Of a DNA stretch of 64,000 nucleotides, positions 8,672 through 16,273 are shown piece by piece. Location: positions 62,001 through 126,000 of the forward strand of contig NZ_NTFY01000003.1 of assembly GCF_002289565.1 (NCBI RefSeq). The letters are read 5' to 3'. Positions within the stretch are counted from its first letter, which is position 1. Each line of letters opens with the position of its first letter. Below the pieces are notes generated by a model. That model made no database searches, was not told the origin of the DNA, and saw only the letters and a list, made by a program, of their open reading frames with translations. The DNA is from Rhodopirellula sp. SM50. Its GTDB lineage: Bacteria; Planctomycetota; Planctomycetia; Pirellulales; Pirellulaceae. Both the position numbers and the translations under genes were made by a program.

Positions 8672-9496
8672 TTACAACACCACTGATTTGAAGATCACAA
8701 AGACCGCGACCAACACGACCGCGATCGAAAATGTTTTTTGAAGGGTGGGGCCTTTCAGACGCGTCGCGACGACGCCGCCCAGCCACATGCCCACAAAACC
8801 ACCCACCAAGAATTGCAGCGTCGTTTGAAGCGACAACTCGTTGCCGCCGGCGATGTGGGATGCCACTCCACTGATGCTGACCAGGACGATCACAAACAGC
8901 GACGTTCCGACGGCTTGATGGATCGCCATCCCGCTGAACAACACCAGCGCCGGGACGATCACAAACCCACCGCCGACGCCGAACATGCCCGACAGCACAC
9001 CCGTCATCAGCCCCACGTAGACCAGCAACCGGGCACACCGAGAGGTCAACCGCAACTTGCCGTCGGCGTCCCGCTGACACGCACTGCGGTCCCGCCCCGG
9101 TTCGCTTTCGGTCGTGCAAACTCCGCTGGCCACCTTCGGGTTCTTGGCCTTGGCCCACATTCGAGAGGCGACGACGAACATCAACAGCGCGAACATCACC
9201 AACAAGGCGTTCTCGGGAACGAGCTTCGACAAATACGAACCCAAGGGCGCGCCCAGCATGCCGGCGACTGCGAACAAGAAACCCGTCCGCAATTCGACCT
9301 CGCCGCGAACCAACCGTGGGATCGCCCCCGAGAGCGCCGTTCCGCCGACCGCCGCCAGCGAGATCCCAACCGCCTCACGTGGTGCAACGCCCAAACCGTA
9401 GACCAACAGCGGGACCGCGAACACGCCGCCACCGCCGCCGGTCAAGCCCAACGCAAAGCCGACGATGCTGCCGAACAGGATGGCTAGGCCGAACAT
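8672..9496 (-). CDS. TauE/SafE family sulfite/anion exporter
   Basis: A 274-residue polytopic membrane protein with the duplicated glycine-rich repeats of the TauE/SafE family (GLTGGGGGVFAVPLLVY near residue 17 and GMFGVGGGFVIVPALVL near 165), about eight membrane segments, and a cytoplasmic loop at about 110-145 that contains a Cys and several charged residues. Family members export sulfite, sulfoacetate or related anions. Beside a persulfide dioxygenase, the likely cargo is the sulfite made by that enzyme. The start codon lies inside the end of the upstream rhodanese gene (13-bp overlap), so the two are translationally coupled. Confidence 0.88.
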   Translation of the reverse strand: MFGLAILFGSIVGFALGLTGGGGGVFAVPLLVYGLGVAPREAVGISLAAVGGTALSGAIPRLVRGEVELRTGFLFAVAGMLGAPLGSYLSKLVPENALLVMFALLMFVVASRMWAKAKNPKVASGVCTTESEPGRDRSACQRDADGKLRLTSRCARLLVYVGLMTGVLSGMFGVGGGFVIVPALVLFSGMAIHQAVGTSLFVIVLVSISGVASHIAGGNELSLQTTLQFLVGGFVGMWLGGVVATRLKGPTLQKTFSIAVVLVAVFVIFKSVVL

Positions 9497-10038
9497 GACC
9501 TTTCACAACCCCCGTCGCCACACTGGTTCCATGGCATCTTGGCGATCATCGACGACATCGGGCAGTATCCCGTCAGCCCGGCAAACACCAGCCCCGCGCC
9601 GATGAACGCGGAGAGCGCCACGAAGGCCGGGTGAACGAACTGCGCCAAGACGACGCCCAGCACCGTCAACGTCCCGGCGGTGATTTGCATCTGCTGCGAT
9701 AGCGGCAATGACTTCTTGCCGCGCACCACAGGAAGCCCCGCTTTGTCCCACGCCAGTGTGCCACCTTCGACGTTGACGACGTTTTCAAACCCCGCGTCGA
9801 TGAATGTCTGGCAGGCCTGTTTCGAACGGTTCCCGCCGCGGCAGATGACATACAAGGGCCGATCGGCAGATCCGTTTCGCTCGGCTATCACGCGGCGGGG
9901 ATCAAGCGATTCCAAGGGAACGTTCCGCGCACACTCCGCGTGGACCGCGCGATACTCCGTCGGCATGCGGACGTCGATGACGTCGATTTCGGTACGCCCC
10001 TGTTCTTCGGCCAATCGCTTCACATCAATGGTCTGCAT
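9484..10038 (-). CDS. rhodanese with membrane tail (YgaP-like, DUF2892)
   Basis: A 184-residue protein. The N-terminal rhodanese domain (1-110) has the catalytic loop CRGGNRS with Cys66. After it come two closely spaced hydrophobic helices (about 118-160) containing GYCPMSSM, the DUF2892-type membrane segment of YgaP-like proteins, and a Cys-rich end (CGDGGCERSC). It probably carries persulfide sulfur at the cytoplasmic membrane face. First gene after the ArsR regulator, overlapping the next gene by 13 bp. The C-terminal cysteines could accept sulfur or bind metal, which is inference. Confidence 0.88.
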   Translation of the reverse strand: MQTIDVKRLAEEQGRTEIDVIDVRMPTEYRAVHAECARNVPLESLDPRRVIAERNGSADRPLYVICRGGNRSKQACQTFIDAGFENVVNVEGGTLAWDKAGLPVVRGKKSLPLSQQMQITAGTLTVLGVVLAQFVHPAFVALSAFIGAGLVFAGLTGYCPMSSMIAKMPWNQCGDGGCERSCSA

Positions 10039-10082
10039 TCGATTTTCCTCTCGGTTCCGTTAGTGGCTTCACAATACTCGTC

Positions 10083-10104
10083 ATATCGACATGCGACGAT
10101 ATAT
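10083..10104 (-). promoter_or_regulatory. candidate ArsR operator upstream of the sulfur operon
   Basis: Inverted repeat ATATCG (10083-10088) ... CGATAT (10097-10102), 8 bases apart, 45 bases upstream of the rhodanese start. The octamer CGATATAT (10097-10104) recurs in opposite orientation (ATATATCG) at 10506-10513, upstream of the regulator gene. Two copies of an AT-rich palindromic motif in both promoter regions fit an autoregulated ArsR operator. No binding data; motif only. Confidence 0.4.
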
Positions 10105-10109
10105 CTTGA

Positions 10110-10140
10110 TAAAAAAAGGGGCCGGCATCCCGGGCCCGGC
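10110..10140 (-). terminator. possible rho-independent terminator after the arsR-type gene
   Basis: On the minus strand, directly after the stop at 10144, a GC-rich segment with arms GCCGG and CCGGC is followed by CCCC and a run of seven T. The stem is short, so it may be leaky. It would separate the regulator transcript from the downstream sulfur operon, which then uses its own promoter. Confidence 0.45.
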
Positions 10141-10143
10141 GTG

Positions 10144-10479
10144 TCATTCGATTCCGCAGGTCAAAAAGCGGCCTTCGATGCAAGCCATCAATTGCGCCAA
10201 GTGGGGTTCAGCGACTTGGTAGTAGACCTTGCGTCCCTCGCGTTGGCTGACCAGAAAGCCACAGCGTTGCAACAGCCGCAAGTGCTCCGACGCCACGTTG
10301 TCCTGGATCTCACAGTCCTTGGCGATTTCGCCGACGGTGTAGCGGCCGTGCAACAACAACTGCACGATCCGCAGCCGGACCGGGTGGGCGAGCGTTTTGA
10401 GGCACTCTGCTGCCAGGGCAAAGTCACCGACATGCCCGGGCGGCTTCGTTTGATTCTGGGGGTTCGCTTTGGCGGTCAT
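10144..10479 (-). CDS. ArsR/SmtB family transcriptional regulator of the sulfur operon
   Basis: A 111-residue winged-helix repressor. The helix-turn-helix region is YTVGEIAKDCEIQDNVASEHLRLLQRCGFL (about 47-76; only the family signature matters) and the wing is REGRKVYYQV. Cysteines are at 26, 56, 73, 100 and 108. The persulfide sensors SqrR/BigR use a Cys pair with one Cys in alpha-2; that region here (RIVQLLLHG) has none, so sensing, if thiol-based, would have to use Cys56 or the C-terminal pair Cys100/Cys108. Adjacent to and in line with the sulfide/persulfide genes, so it is probably their repressor. ATG start. Confidence 0.85.
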   Translation of the reverse strand: MTAKANPQNQTKPPGHVGDFALAAECLKTLAHPVRLRIVQLLLHGRYTVGEIAKDCEIQDNVASEHLRLLQRCGFLVSQREGRKVYYQVAEPHLAQLMACIEGRFLTCGIE

Positions 10480-10597
10480 CGCATCTCCGTGGTTTTATTA
10501 CTTCAATATATCGCCATCTCACGAGGTGTCAATGAATGTTTTTTGATGGGGTTGCAGGTTTTTGTCGGAAACACTCCATCCCTTGTTCCCGGGCTCC

Positions 10598-10735
10598 GCC
10601 CTACGCCGTGAACGATTTATTTCCTGTGTTTTACGAGGTGTTAGCGGAAGGGCGCAAGCCCTCCGGTTCCGCATCTTTGCCAACACACCGGAGGGCTCGC
10701 GCCCTGCCGCTAACAAATCGTTCACGGCGTAGGGC
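10598..10735. repeat. nested hairpin element (GTTAGCGG... family)
   Basis: Outer perfect arms 10598-10618 and 10715-10735 (21 bp) enclose inner arms 10640-10667 and 10687-10714 (28 bp, two mismatches). The inner unit, beginning GTTAGCGG and centred on AGCCCTCCGGT, is shared with 35238-35310 and, in part, with 47169-47235. Two copies also share flanking bases (TTxxGAGGTGTTAGCGG), which indicates a mobile or amplified intergenic element. Confidence 0.85.
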
Positions 10736-10767
10736 TCCGCCTTGGAACGAGTTGAATGATTACTGAG

Positions 10768-10840
10768 CCCACGGATGGCAGCGCGAACCCACGGATGACA
10801 GGGTGTAAAAAATCCGTGGGTTCGCGCTGCCATCCGTGGG
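10768..10840. repeat. perfect 29-bp-arm hairpin
   Basis: Arms 10768-10796 and 10812-10840 are exact reverse complements with a 15-base loop. Each arm itself contains the direct repeat CCCACGGAT at both ends. No T-run follows on either strand, so it is an intergenic palindromic repeat rather than an ordinary terminator. Confidence 0.85.
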
Positions 10841-11101
10841 TCGTGTTTTTGATCGTTCGCCCAATGAAATTGCTGGAGATGCTCCGGCGCGGGCGCCTCG
10901 ACTGTGCACATCCGCGCAGTGACGACGATCCAGAAGGCTTGGGCGTCGCCGAAACGTATGTCGTCAACACAAAATGAACCCGGCTTATTGAAAAACACTG
11001 GAAACAGCATTCTCAAGGTCGCGTAGACTGATTCCAGATCGGAACCGGCAGACGGTCCGCCATCAGGACGCTCGTCACACGAAATCAGTTCGCCATCGAC
11101 C

Positions 11102-13846
11102 ATGGATGATTGCCCACAGACATTGACCGCCTGGCATGCATTGGACGTCGACGGCGTCGTGCGGAAACTCGAAGCGGGCGAGCATGGGCTCAGCGAAACC
11201 GAGGCGGCGGCGCGTTTGGCCCGATACGGTCCGAACCATCTGCCGCGGAAACCGCCGACGCCGTTGTGGGCGATTGTGCTGCGTCAGTTCCGCAGTCCGT
11301 TGATCTACATCCTTGCCTTGGCAGCATTGGTTTCGGTGGCCTTGGGGGATGTGAAAGACGCGGCGTTTATAGCCGGCGTGCTGGTGCTCAATGCCGTGAT
11401 CGGGTCGTTCCAGGAGTGGAAGGCCGAACAGAGTAGCCACGCGCTGAAAAAGCTGCTCCAAATCCGCGCCTCGGTGCATCGCGACGGGAAAGTGCGCGAA
11501 GTGCAAGCGGAGGACGTGGTGCCGGGGGATATTGTCTGGCTGGAATCGGGAAACCGCGTGCCGGCGGACATTCGATTGCTATCGGCCCACGGGCTGGAGT
11601 CCGATGAGTCGCTGTTGACGGGCGAATCGTTGCCGGTAGTGAAAGAACCCGGCTGGATCGGCGGCGAGGCGACACCGGTCGCGGATCGATTGAACATGAC
11701 GTATGCCGGTTCGATCATCACTCGCGGGCGAGCCAAGGGGTTGGTGGTCGCCACGGGAGCGGCGACCAGCGTGGGCCAATTGGCATTGGACGTGTTGGGC
11801 GAATCCGGCGGGCGTCCTCCGCTGCTGGTGCGGATGGAACGCTTCACGCAAGTGATCGCGGTGGCCGTGCTCGTCGCGGCGACCATCATCGGTGCCTTGG
11901 GTGTCGGGTTCGGCGGCTATTCGGCGGAGGAGATGTTCATGTTTGCCGTCGCCTTGGCGGTCTCGGCGATTCCCGAGGGGCTACCGGTGGCGATGACCGT
12001 GGCGTTGGCGATCGCGACGACTCGGATGGCGGGGCGAGGACTGATCGTGCGGCGTCTGACCGCCGTGGAGGGACTCGGCAGCTGCACGCTGATCGCCACC
12101 GACAAGACCGGAACGCTGACCTGCAACGAGCTGACCGTTCGCCAGGTCTGTTTGCCCGACGGCGAAACGTTTCAAGTCACCGGGGAGGGATTTCGTCCTT
12201 CGGGTGAAGTCTTGCAAGACGGCAAACCATTGGAACCGGGAAGTCATGAGCCGCTGGAAAGGTTGGCGCGTGCCGGGGTCCTCTGCAATGAAGCCGACCT
12301 GCATCAGCACGACGGATCGTGGACGTGGCGAGGTGACGCGGTGGACATTGCCTTCTTGGCGTTTGGTCACAAGCTTGGTTGGAACCATGAGTCGACGCTC
12401 GATTCCCATCCCCAGGTCAACCAGATTCCGTTCGAGCCGGAGTATCAGTTTGCCGCGTCCTACAACCGCGTCGCGGGTGGCGTCTCGGTGTTCATCAAGG
12501 GCGCTCCGGAACGCGTTTTGGCGATGTGCAGCGAAGCGAGTTGCGGCGAGGTCTCGCCGGCTGATTGGGACGCGACGGCAACTCGGATGGCGGCGATGGG
12601 CTATCGAATTCTGGCTCTGGCGGATCAGCAACTGGATCACCCCATCGAATCCGATGAAGTCCCGCCGCCGCCTTCGCGATTGCGCTTCCTGGGATTTGTC
12701 GGCATGATCGATCCACTCCGGCCGGGTGTCAAAAGCGCCGTGCAGTCCTGCGGCGAGGCCGGCGTTTCGGTCTCGATGATCACCGGCGACCACCGCGTGA
12801 CGGCGTTGGCGATCGCCCGCGACCTGGCGCTGGCCGATGACGAGAGCCAGGTGATGACGGGCGAGGAGCTACAGGAGAAAAGTCCGGACGAGCTGGCGGA
12901 ACTGGTTCGCAACATCCGCGTCTTTGCCCGGGTCGCACCGCGGCAGAAACTGGAGATTGTCAACGCCGCCCGCAAGGCGGGACACTTTGTTGCCGTCACC
13001 GGCGACGGCGTTAATGACGCCCCCGCGCTGCAGGCGGCAAATGTCGGTGTGGCGATGGGCAAGAGCGGCACCGACGTCGCCCGGGAAGCCGGCGAGTTGG
13101 TGATCAGCGACGACAATTTCGCCACGATCGTTGCCGGCATCGAAGAAGGCCGCGTGGCCTACGACAATATTCGCAAGGTGATCTACCTGCTGATCTCCAC
13201 CGGTGCGGCTGAACTGGTGCTGATGGCCCTGGCGGTGGGAACCGGCACGCCCTACTTGCCCCTGATGCCGGTCCAAATCCTCTGGCTGAACCTGGTCACC
13301 AACGGGATTCAGGACGTCGCGTTAGCGTTCGAGCCCAATGAAGGCGGCGTGCTGTCGCGTCAACCACGTTCACCCAAGGAACGGATTTTCAATCAGCTGA
13401 TGATCGAGCGGACGGCGATCGCGGCGGTCGTGATGGGCATCATCGGATTCACCACCTTTCGCTGGTTTCTCCCCGAGGGTGCAACCGACGCGGAAGTCGC
13501 TTCGGCGCGAAACGCATTGTTGTTGTTGATGGTTTTGTTTGAAAACGTCCACATCGGCAACTGTCGCTCCGAGACGAAATCGGCCCTGGTGATGTCACCG
13601 CTCCGCAGCCCCATCTTGCTGGCCGGCGCGATCACCGCATTCTGCATCCACTTGGCGGCCATGCACACCTCGTGGGGCCAGTTCGTGCTAGGCGCCGAAC
13701 CGCTCGCCCTCAAACACTGGGGGATCTTGGTTCTGTTATCGCTCACGATTCTTCCCGTGATGGAACTGCACAAATGGAGTTGGCGGAAACGCTATCCCAA
13801 CCAAACGCGCACACGCGAGGATCGCAAACCTCACGCCGGCAACTGA
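11102..13846 (+). CDS. P2-type cation-transporting ATPase
   Basis: A 914-residue P-type ATPase with the domain order N-terminal cation-ATPase domain, actuator (DESLLTGESLPV), M4 motif AIPEGLPVAMT, phosphorylation site DKTGTLT (Asp334), nucleotide-binding domain with KGAPERV, hinge TGDGVNDAPAL, and six C-terminal helices. It resembles the SERCA/PMCA/CtpF-like P2 group. In M6 the sequence is LNLVTNGIQD, so the Asp of the SERCA NLVTDG ligand set is replaced by Asn, while the M4 Glu is kept. Ca2+ transport is therefore not assured and Na+, Mn2+ or H+ remain possible. Cytoplasmic membrane. First gene of an apparent ion/stress block running to 18.5 kb. Confidence 0.9.
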   Translation: MDDCPQTLTAWHALDVDGVVRKLEAGEHGLSETEAAARLARYGPNHLPRKPPTPLWAIVLRQFRSPLIYILALAALVSVALGDVKDAAFIAGVLVLNAVIGSFQEWKAEQSSHALKKLLQIRASVHRDGKVREVQAEDVVPGDIVWLESGNRVPADIRLLSAHGLESDESLLTGESLPVVKEPGWIGGEATPVADRLNMTYAGSIITRGRAKGLVVATGAATSVGQLALDVLGESGGRPPLLVRMERFTQVIAVAVLVAATIIGALGVGFGGYSAEEMFMFAVALAVSAIPEGLPVAMTVALAIATTRMAGRGLIVRRLTAVEGLGSCTLIATDKTGTLTCNELTVRQVCLPDGETFQVTGEGFRPSGEVLQDGKPLEPGSHEPLERLARAGVLCNEADLHQHDGSWTWRGDAVDIAFLAFGHKLGWNHESTLDSHPQVNQIPFEPEYQFAASYNRVAGGVSVFIKGAPERVLAMCSEASCGEVSPADWDATATRMAAMGYRILALADQQLDHPIESDEVPPPPSRLRFLGFVGMIDPLRPGVKSAVQSCGEAGVSVSMITGDHRVTALAIARDLALADDESQVMTGEELQEKSPDELAELVRNIRVFARVAPRQKLEIVNAARKAGHFVAVTGDGVNDAPALQAANVGVAMGKSGTDVAREAGELVISDDNFATIVAGIEEGRVAYDNIRKVIYLLISTGAAELVLMALAVGTGTPYLPLMPVQILWLNLVTNGIQDVALAFEPNEGGVLSRQPRSPKERIFNQLMIERTAIAAVVMGIIGFTTFRWFLPEGATDAEVASARNALLLLMVLFENVHIGNCRSETKSALVMSPLRSPILLAGAITAFCIHLAAMHTSWGQFVLGAEPLALKHWGILVLLSLTILPVMELHKWSWRKRYPNQTRTREDRKPHAGN

Positions 13847-13919
13847 AATTGGCACGAATCGTGCAACTCTGAGCAATTCCAAGGACCGTTCTTCTCCCCC
13901 CCACCTCAAGAGGCCGTCG

Positions 13920-14186
13920 ATGTCCACAAGAAAAAGCGAACTCCTTGCCGCCTTGATCCATGACCTCAAGCAAGAGCGCGATGAACTGAAGCTGAAAGTC
14001 CACCTCGGCAAAATGGAGCTGCAACAAGAATGGCAGGCACTCGAAGACAAACTTGACACACTGAATCGTCGCTACGACCCGCTCAAAGATGCCGTCGAAG
14101 AAACCGCCGAAGACGTGTGGGATTCGCTCAAGCTGGTCGGCGGCGAGATTAGCGAAGGATTCGAACGGATTCGAAAGTCGCTCTGA
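13920..14186 (+). CDS. small coiled-coil protein
   Basis: An 88-residue, highly charged protein predicted to be almost entirely helical, with long heptad-like stretches (ELLAALIHDLKQERDELKL, then the ELQQEWQALEDKLDTLNRR region). No signal peptide or membrane segment. It resembles the short 'coiled coil domain-containing' proteins that often accompany stress-related ion transport genes. It lies 73 bp after the P-type ATPase and 98 bp before the K+ channel gene on the same strand, so it is probably co-expressed. Function not recognised. Confidence 0.75.
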   Translation: MSTRKSELLAALIHDLKQERDELKLKVHLGKMELQQEWQALEDKLDTLNRRYDPLKDAVEETAEDVWDSLKLVGGEISEGFERIRKSL

Positions 14187-14284
14187 GCAACATCACGATG
14201 GAGCAAGGTCACGACGGACCGCGTATGCTGGTGGCTGCGAGGCCGGCAGTTTGCCTGTGAAATCCCTCCACCACTTGAGAATCT

Positions 14285-15280
14285 ATGCGTCGATTGGCTT
14301 GGACCATCACCGTGCTTGTGATCTTGACGCTGGTCGGTGTCGGCTGGTTCTGGTTGGTGGAAGGTTGGTCGCTGCTGGATTCGGCGTACATGACGGTGAT
14401 CACGTTGAGCACGGTGGGTTACGACGAAGTCCGGCCGCTGACCGCCAGAGGCCGCATCTTCGTGATGGTCTACCTGGTCTTTGGATTGGGGGTGTTTCTA
14501 TTCGCCGTCGTGCAATTCGGCGAAATGATTGTACGCGCCGAATTAAGAACTTGGTTGAGGAGACGAGGTATGAACTCGGCATTGAAGGCGATGAAGGACC
14601 ACTTCATTATCTGTGGCTTTGGCCGCATGGGGCGGACGATTTGTCGCCACCTGGCCGAGCGAAAGTTGAACTTCGTTGTCGTCGACCAAAACGAGGAAAA
14701 ACTGGCCCGCTGCGAAGAACTCGGTTGGCCGTGCGTGCGTGACGACGCGACCAGCGACCGCACGCTGCTGGACGCCGGCATCGAGCGTGCCCGCGGCATG
14801 GCGGTCGTCTTGGACAGCGATGCCGACAACCTGTACGTCGTGTTGTCGGCCCGCCTGATCGCGCCAAAGTTGCAGATCATTGTTCGGGCGATGGACGAGG
14901 ACAGTGCGCACAAAATGGAAAAGGCGGGCGCCAACCGCGTGGTCAGTCTGCTCAGCTCCGGTGCCGCGACGATGGCACAACTGTTGATCAATCCACAGGT
15001 CGAAGACTTTTTCGAGTTCGTCACCGGCACCGGTTCAGGCACCGCGTTGGACCTGGCCGAGATCCGCGTGACGGCCGAATCGCCGTGTGCCAATCACCCC
15101 CTATCGGCAACCGATTTTCGTAACCGCGGAGTCATCATCGTCGCCATCCGGCGTGCCGACGGCGAGATCCTGCTGCCGCCAACGGCCGCGACGATCATTC
15201 GCCCCGATGACGTGTTGATCGCTCTGGGGAAAGTCTCTGCCGTGTCCCAGTTCCTGACCAGCGAACAACTCTCGTCCTAG
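14285..15280 (+). CDS. 2TM potassium channel with RCK (TrkA-N/TrkA-C) domain
   Basis: 331 residues: TM1 (about 4-22), pore loop with selectivity filter TVGYD (residues 43-47), TM2 (about 60-82), then a cytosolic TrkA-N/RCK domain starting at IICGFGRMGRTICRHL (NAD-type glycine motif GFGRMG) and a TrkA-C domain (about 255-325). The plan is that of MthK/Kch-like channels gated by ligand binding to the RCK ring. Conducts K+ across the cytoplasmic membrane. Placed between a cation ATPase and a lipid acyltransferase on the same strand, which fits a membrane-potential or ion-stress module. Confidence 0.92.
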   Translation: MRRLAWTITVLVILTLVGVGWFWLVEGWSLLDSAYMTVITLSTVGYDEVRPLTARGRIFVMVYLVFGLGVFLFAVVQFGEMIVRAELRTWLRRRGMNSALKAMKDHFIICGFGRMGRTICRHLAERKLNFVVVDQNEEKLARCEELGWPCVRDDATSDRTLLDAGIERARGMAVVLDSDADNLYVVLSARLIAPKLQIIVRAMDEDSAHKMEKAGANRVVSLLSSGAATMAQLLINPQVEDFFEFVTGTGSGTALDLAEIRVTAESPCANHPLSATDFRNRGVIIVAIRRADGEILLPPTAATIIRPDDVLIALGKVSAVSQFLTSEQLSS

Positions 15281-15336
15281 CCGACGACCAAAGGTCACGC
15301 GGGAATCATTCGGCTAATCCAAGTGGAGCCAATCGT

Positions 15337-16224
15337 ATGTATGAATCGAATCAGAAACCGCTTCCCGAGGGCGATGCCTCGGTCGTTTTCGCCGACCAAC
15401 TCGCCGAGTTGCGGCGACAGGCGAACGACAGCGACGACGAGTTGACCCCGGCTTCCGAAAACCTGACCCCGGATAGCGTTGTTCGATGGGGGAATCAGAA
15501 TCGAAACGTGATCGCCGGTCTCTGCCGACGGCTGTTGCTGCCCGGTAGCAAAATCGACGGACTCTCCAACCTGCGTGAATTGGTTCGGCATGCCCAGGAC
15601 GACAAGGCGTGCCTGCTCTGCCTCAATCACCGCTCCAATCTTGACGTCCCCACCTTGGATGCCCTGCTGACCGATCACGGCGAAGCCAGACTTTTTGATT
15701 CGCTGATCTGGATCGCGGGCCGAACACTGGAAGAGGATACCGATGTGACCCGAATGCTGGTGCAGTGTTTCAATCGTGTGATCGTCACCCCCCATCGCTG
15801 GTTTCATTCCGGTCGCAGCGAAGCGGAGGTTCATGAAGCGAAGACCATCAACGTCGCGGCCGAGCGTGCCCTGGCACGATTGCGGCACGAAGGCTGGGTC
15901 TGCGCGTTGTTTCCCGCCGGCACACGGGCCCGACCGGACGACGAGTCGACGAAGCAGGCCATCGCGGAGACCGATAGCTACTTGCGGATGTTCGACTACC
16001 TGTTGCTGTGCCACATCGATGGCTGCACCCTGCCGGTCTCGCGAAGTCAGGATTTCACTCACGAGGTGCCGAAACTCGATCGCGTGGTTTTTACCTTCGG
16101 ATCCGTGCGAGCGACCGATCGGTGGCGTGCCGAGATGGATGCCAAGTATCCCGATTTGGATCAACGGGAAGCGTCAGCCCGGGGCATCGGTGAGGAGATC
16201 GAAGCGCTCGCGACACACGACTGA
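15337..16224 (+). CDS. 1-acyl-glycerol-3-phosphate-type acyltransferase
   Basis: A 295-residue PlsB/PlsC-superfamily acyltransferase. The catalytic H(X)4D motif is NHRSNLD (His98, Asp103), and a substrate-binding block FPAGTRARPDD lies near 203-213. Longer insertions than in PlsC place it closer to glycerol-3-phosphate acyltransferases. It would acylate a glycerolipid or related acceptor at the membrane. 56 bp separate it from the K+ channel gene and 49 bp from the MBL-LOG gene, all on the plus strand. Confidence 0.85.
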   Translation: MYESNQKPLPEGDASVVFADQLAELRRQANDSDDELTPASENLTPDSVVRWGNQNRNVIAGLCRRLLLPGSKIDGLSNLRELVRHAQDDKACLLCLNHRSNLDVPTLDALLTDHGEARLFDSLIWIAGRTLEEDTDVTRMLVQCFNRVIVTPHRWFHSGRSEAEVHEAKTINVAAERALARLRHEGWVCALFPAGTRARPDDESTKQAIAETDSYLRMFDYLLLCHIDGCTLPVSRSQDFTHEVPKLDRVVFTFGSVRATDRWRAEMDAKYPDLDQREASARGIGEEIEALATHD

Positions 16225-16273
16225 TTCCCGGGCGACAACAAACGAGTCCAACCCATCACCACGGCATTGAACC

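Larger units (their letters stand above)
10480..11101. other. 622-bp intergenic region filled with hairpin repeats
   Basis: Between the ArsR-type gene and the divergent P-type ATPase gene. It holds a candidate operator half (10506-10513), a nested hairpin (10598-10735) and a second perfect hairpin (10768-10840). The segment 10850-11100 has no convincing gene on either strand and should contain the promoter of the ATPase gene, but I see no clear -35/-10 pair. Confidence 0.6.

Noticed and set aside
7486-8691. 401-residue plus-strand frame opposite the dioxygenase-rhodanese gene
   Set aside because: Shadow of a strongly supported gene on the other strand; no domain text.
10519-11103. Minus-strand open frame whose ATG overlaps the P-type ATPase start codon
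   Set aside because: It crosses two palindromic repeats, has no recognisable protein features and would leave no room for a promoter between two genes starting on the same bases. The ATPase start is well supported by homology-like motifs.
11981-12793. Antisense frame over the P-type ATPase
   Set aside because: Covered by conserved ATPase motifs on the plus strand; composition typical of antisense frames.
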